Assembly: GCA_018899995.1 (NCBI GenBank) | Contig: JAHIHE010000023.1 | Coordinates: forward strand, 1-21,042 | DNA length: 21,042 nucleotides | Direction: 5' to 3' | Origin: Patescibacteria group bacterium | Lineage (GTDB): Bacteria; Patescibacteriota; Minisyncoccia; JAHIHE01 | Position numbers and translations under genes: made by a program | Notes under the pieces: generated by a model | Seen by the model: only the letters and a program-made list of their open reading frames with translations | Database searches by the model: none | Told to the model about the DNA's origin: nothing | Part shown: piece after piece, positions 19,984-21,042 of the stretch | How the letters are laid out: every line of letters begins with the position of its first letter | How positions within the stretch are numbered: the first letter of the stretch is position 1

Positions 19984-21042
19984 TTAGATTTTCACTATGT
20001 CAACTCCCCTGCTTGCCATTACTCGCTCGCCGTCAAAAACCGAGGAACCGCGGGAATAAACCAGTTTTTTGAATCCGGCCAATGCCACGAGTTTGGCGCA
20101 AGCAGGACACGGAAAATGCGTCACATATAAAGTTGTATCTTTTAGTGAAACACCTTCATTTGCCGCCAAAGATATAATAGTCGCTTCGGCATGAGTGACG
20201 CTACAAATTTCCGGCTGCTTACCGGGCGCGATTGAGTCGCGGATGCACCCGATTTTATAGCACTCATCGTCACTTGGAAGCATTTTGTTGAACCCACGAA
20301 AAATGATTTTTCCATCTTTTACCGCCACTGCTCCGACTTGCCGCCACCAGCATTTTGATTTTTCCGCCTCCTTTTCGGCTTCGGCCATAAACTTTCGGTA
20401 TTTGACTAATTCTTTTTGTGGAATTTTTGAGACATCCTTTTTAAACTCTTGAACCTTTGAGTCCTGCCAGCGCAATCTAATATCAAAGTATTGAATAATA
20501 TCTTTATAATTTTCTAAATATTTTTCAGCAAAGTCCTCACTTTTATCGCCCTTAAGAATGATTATTTTCCCCGGCTTAATTTTCTTTAAAATATCGGAAA
20601 AATTAACCGCTCCTTCGGTACCCTTGGTCTGCATGACAGTATGAAGTTCATCAATAAATAAAATAATAGACCGATTAGAATTACGAATTTCTTCAACAAT
20701 CTTTTTTACCCGTTCTTCAAATTCACCTCTATATTTTGTACCAGCTAATAACTCTGAAACTCGTAAAGATAAAATTCTTTTGTTTTGCAAAACATCAGGC
20801 ACATCGCCAGTTACAATTCCCATTGCCAAACCCTCAACAATAGCTGTCTTACCTACACCCGGAGGACCAACTAAAATAACATTATTTTTATGACGACGAG
20901 TCAGGACTTGAGTAGCCCGCAAAATCTCTTCTTCACGCCCTATCACTGGATCAATTTTACCTTCCGTAGCTAAAGCAGTCAGATCAAGCGAAAACATCTC
21001 TAAATTTCTTGTCCCCACATTAGCACCTGTCTTGTTTCCAAA
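19984..21042 (-). CDS. ClpC-like AAA+ segment fused to dCMP deaminase (cut by window edge)
   Basis: An uninterrupted minus-strand frame from the window edge to 19984 (352 residues seen; numbering below from the GTG at 21018). Residues 8-144 are the ClpC/ClpA first ATPase domain: LDLTALATEGKIDPVIGREE, Walker A GPPGVGKT (51-58), VSELLAGTKYRGEFEERVKK, Walker B ILFIDELH (119-126) and GAVNFSDILK. At about residue 145 the sequence switches to a CPR-type deoxycytidylate deaminase, with zinc/catalytic motif HAE (His276, Glu278) and PCPAC (Cys304, Cys307), ending GERVMASRGVDIVKI. ClpC sensor, arginine-finger and D2 parts are missing, as is the usual N-terminal part of the long CPR deaminase. The deaminase half could make dUMP for the ThyA-like enzyme. 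A deletion-born fusion or an assembly chimera is possible. Confidence 0.8.
   Translation of the reverse strand, partial: FGNKTGANVGTRNLEMFSLDLTALATEGKIDPVIGREEEILRATQVLTRRHKNNVILVGPPGVGKTAIVEGLAMGIVTGDVPDVLQNKRILSLRVSELLAGTKYRGEFEERVKKIVEEIRNSNRSIILFIDELHTVMQTKGTEGAVNFSDILKKIKPGKIIILKGDKSEDFAEKYLENYKDIIQYFDIRLRWQDSKVQEFKKDVSKIPQKELVKYRKFMAEAEKEAEKSKCWWRQVGAVAVKDGKIIFRGFNKMLPSDDECYKIGCIRDSIAPGKQPEICSVTHAEATIISLAANEGVSLKDTTLYVTHFPCPACAKLVALAGFKKLVYSRGSSVFDGERVMASRGVDIVKI

Noticed and set aside
1..21042. tRNA or rRNA genes, or insertion sequences with a transposase
   Set aside because: No cloverleaf-like sequence with a T-arm consensus, no rRNA-like stretch and no transposase or integrase motif was seen on either strand.

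Overview
The window looks like part of the chromosome of a Candidate Phyla Radiation (Patescibacteria, probably Parcubacteria-like) bacterium. This is inferred from gene content: a threonyl-tRNA synthetase without a TGS domain, a secreted coiled-coil protein with a DUF5667-like start, a PaaX/Cas2-like regulator, a thymidylate synthase fused to an MtrA-like (DUF4346) domain, and a deaminase of the CPR dCMP type. The DNA is AT-rich, most starts lack a Shine-Dalgarno (SD) sequence, and UGA behaves as a normal stop.

Layout. 1-2.2 kb: the edge of a DNA methyltransferase gene behind a broken HTH remnant, a cold-shock protein, a glyoxalase-family remnant, an alpha/beta hydrolase and a frameshifted small gene. 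2.3-5.9 kb: dnaE. 6.0-6.9 kb: a small orphan gene with a consensus promoter and structured leader, divergent from a thrS leader that carries a T-box-like element. 7.0-10.7 kb: thrS and a secreted coiled-coil/cysteine-rich/Kazal-like protein. 10.8-13.8 kb: miaB, a tiny orphan gene and miaA. 13.9-18.2 kb (minus strand): a probable operon of Nudix, ThyA-like fusion, hemerythrin-like and gatB. 18.2-21.0 kb: a second Nudix gene with an apparently mutated start codon, a PaaX/Cas2-like gene with a 39-bp repeat on each side, and a ClpC-dCMP deaminase fusion running off the right edge.

Two themes stand out. First, palindromic or low-complexity repeats occur throughout, not only between genes but also in frame inside dnaE, miaB, miaA and gatB, and inside hairpin arms of the thrS leader. 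Second, the right end is a mosaic: a duplicated deaminase 3' end, a duplicated promoter-like segment and duplicated 39-bp elements suggest recent rearrangement around pyrimidine nucleotide genes (dCMP deaminase makes dUMP, a ThyA-like enzyme could make dTMP, and Nudix enzymes act on nucleotides).

The remaining core genes serve translation and replication: DnaE polymerase, ThrS, GatB (transamidation of mischarged tRNA), and MiaA with MiaB, which act in sequence on A37 of tRNA (isopentenylation, then methylthiolation). All homology calls were made by eye; no database search was run.
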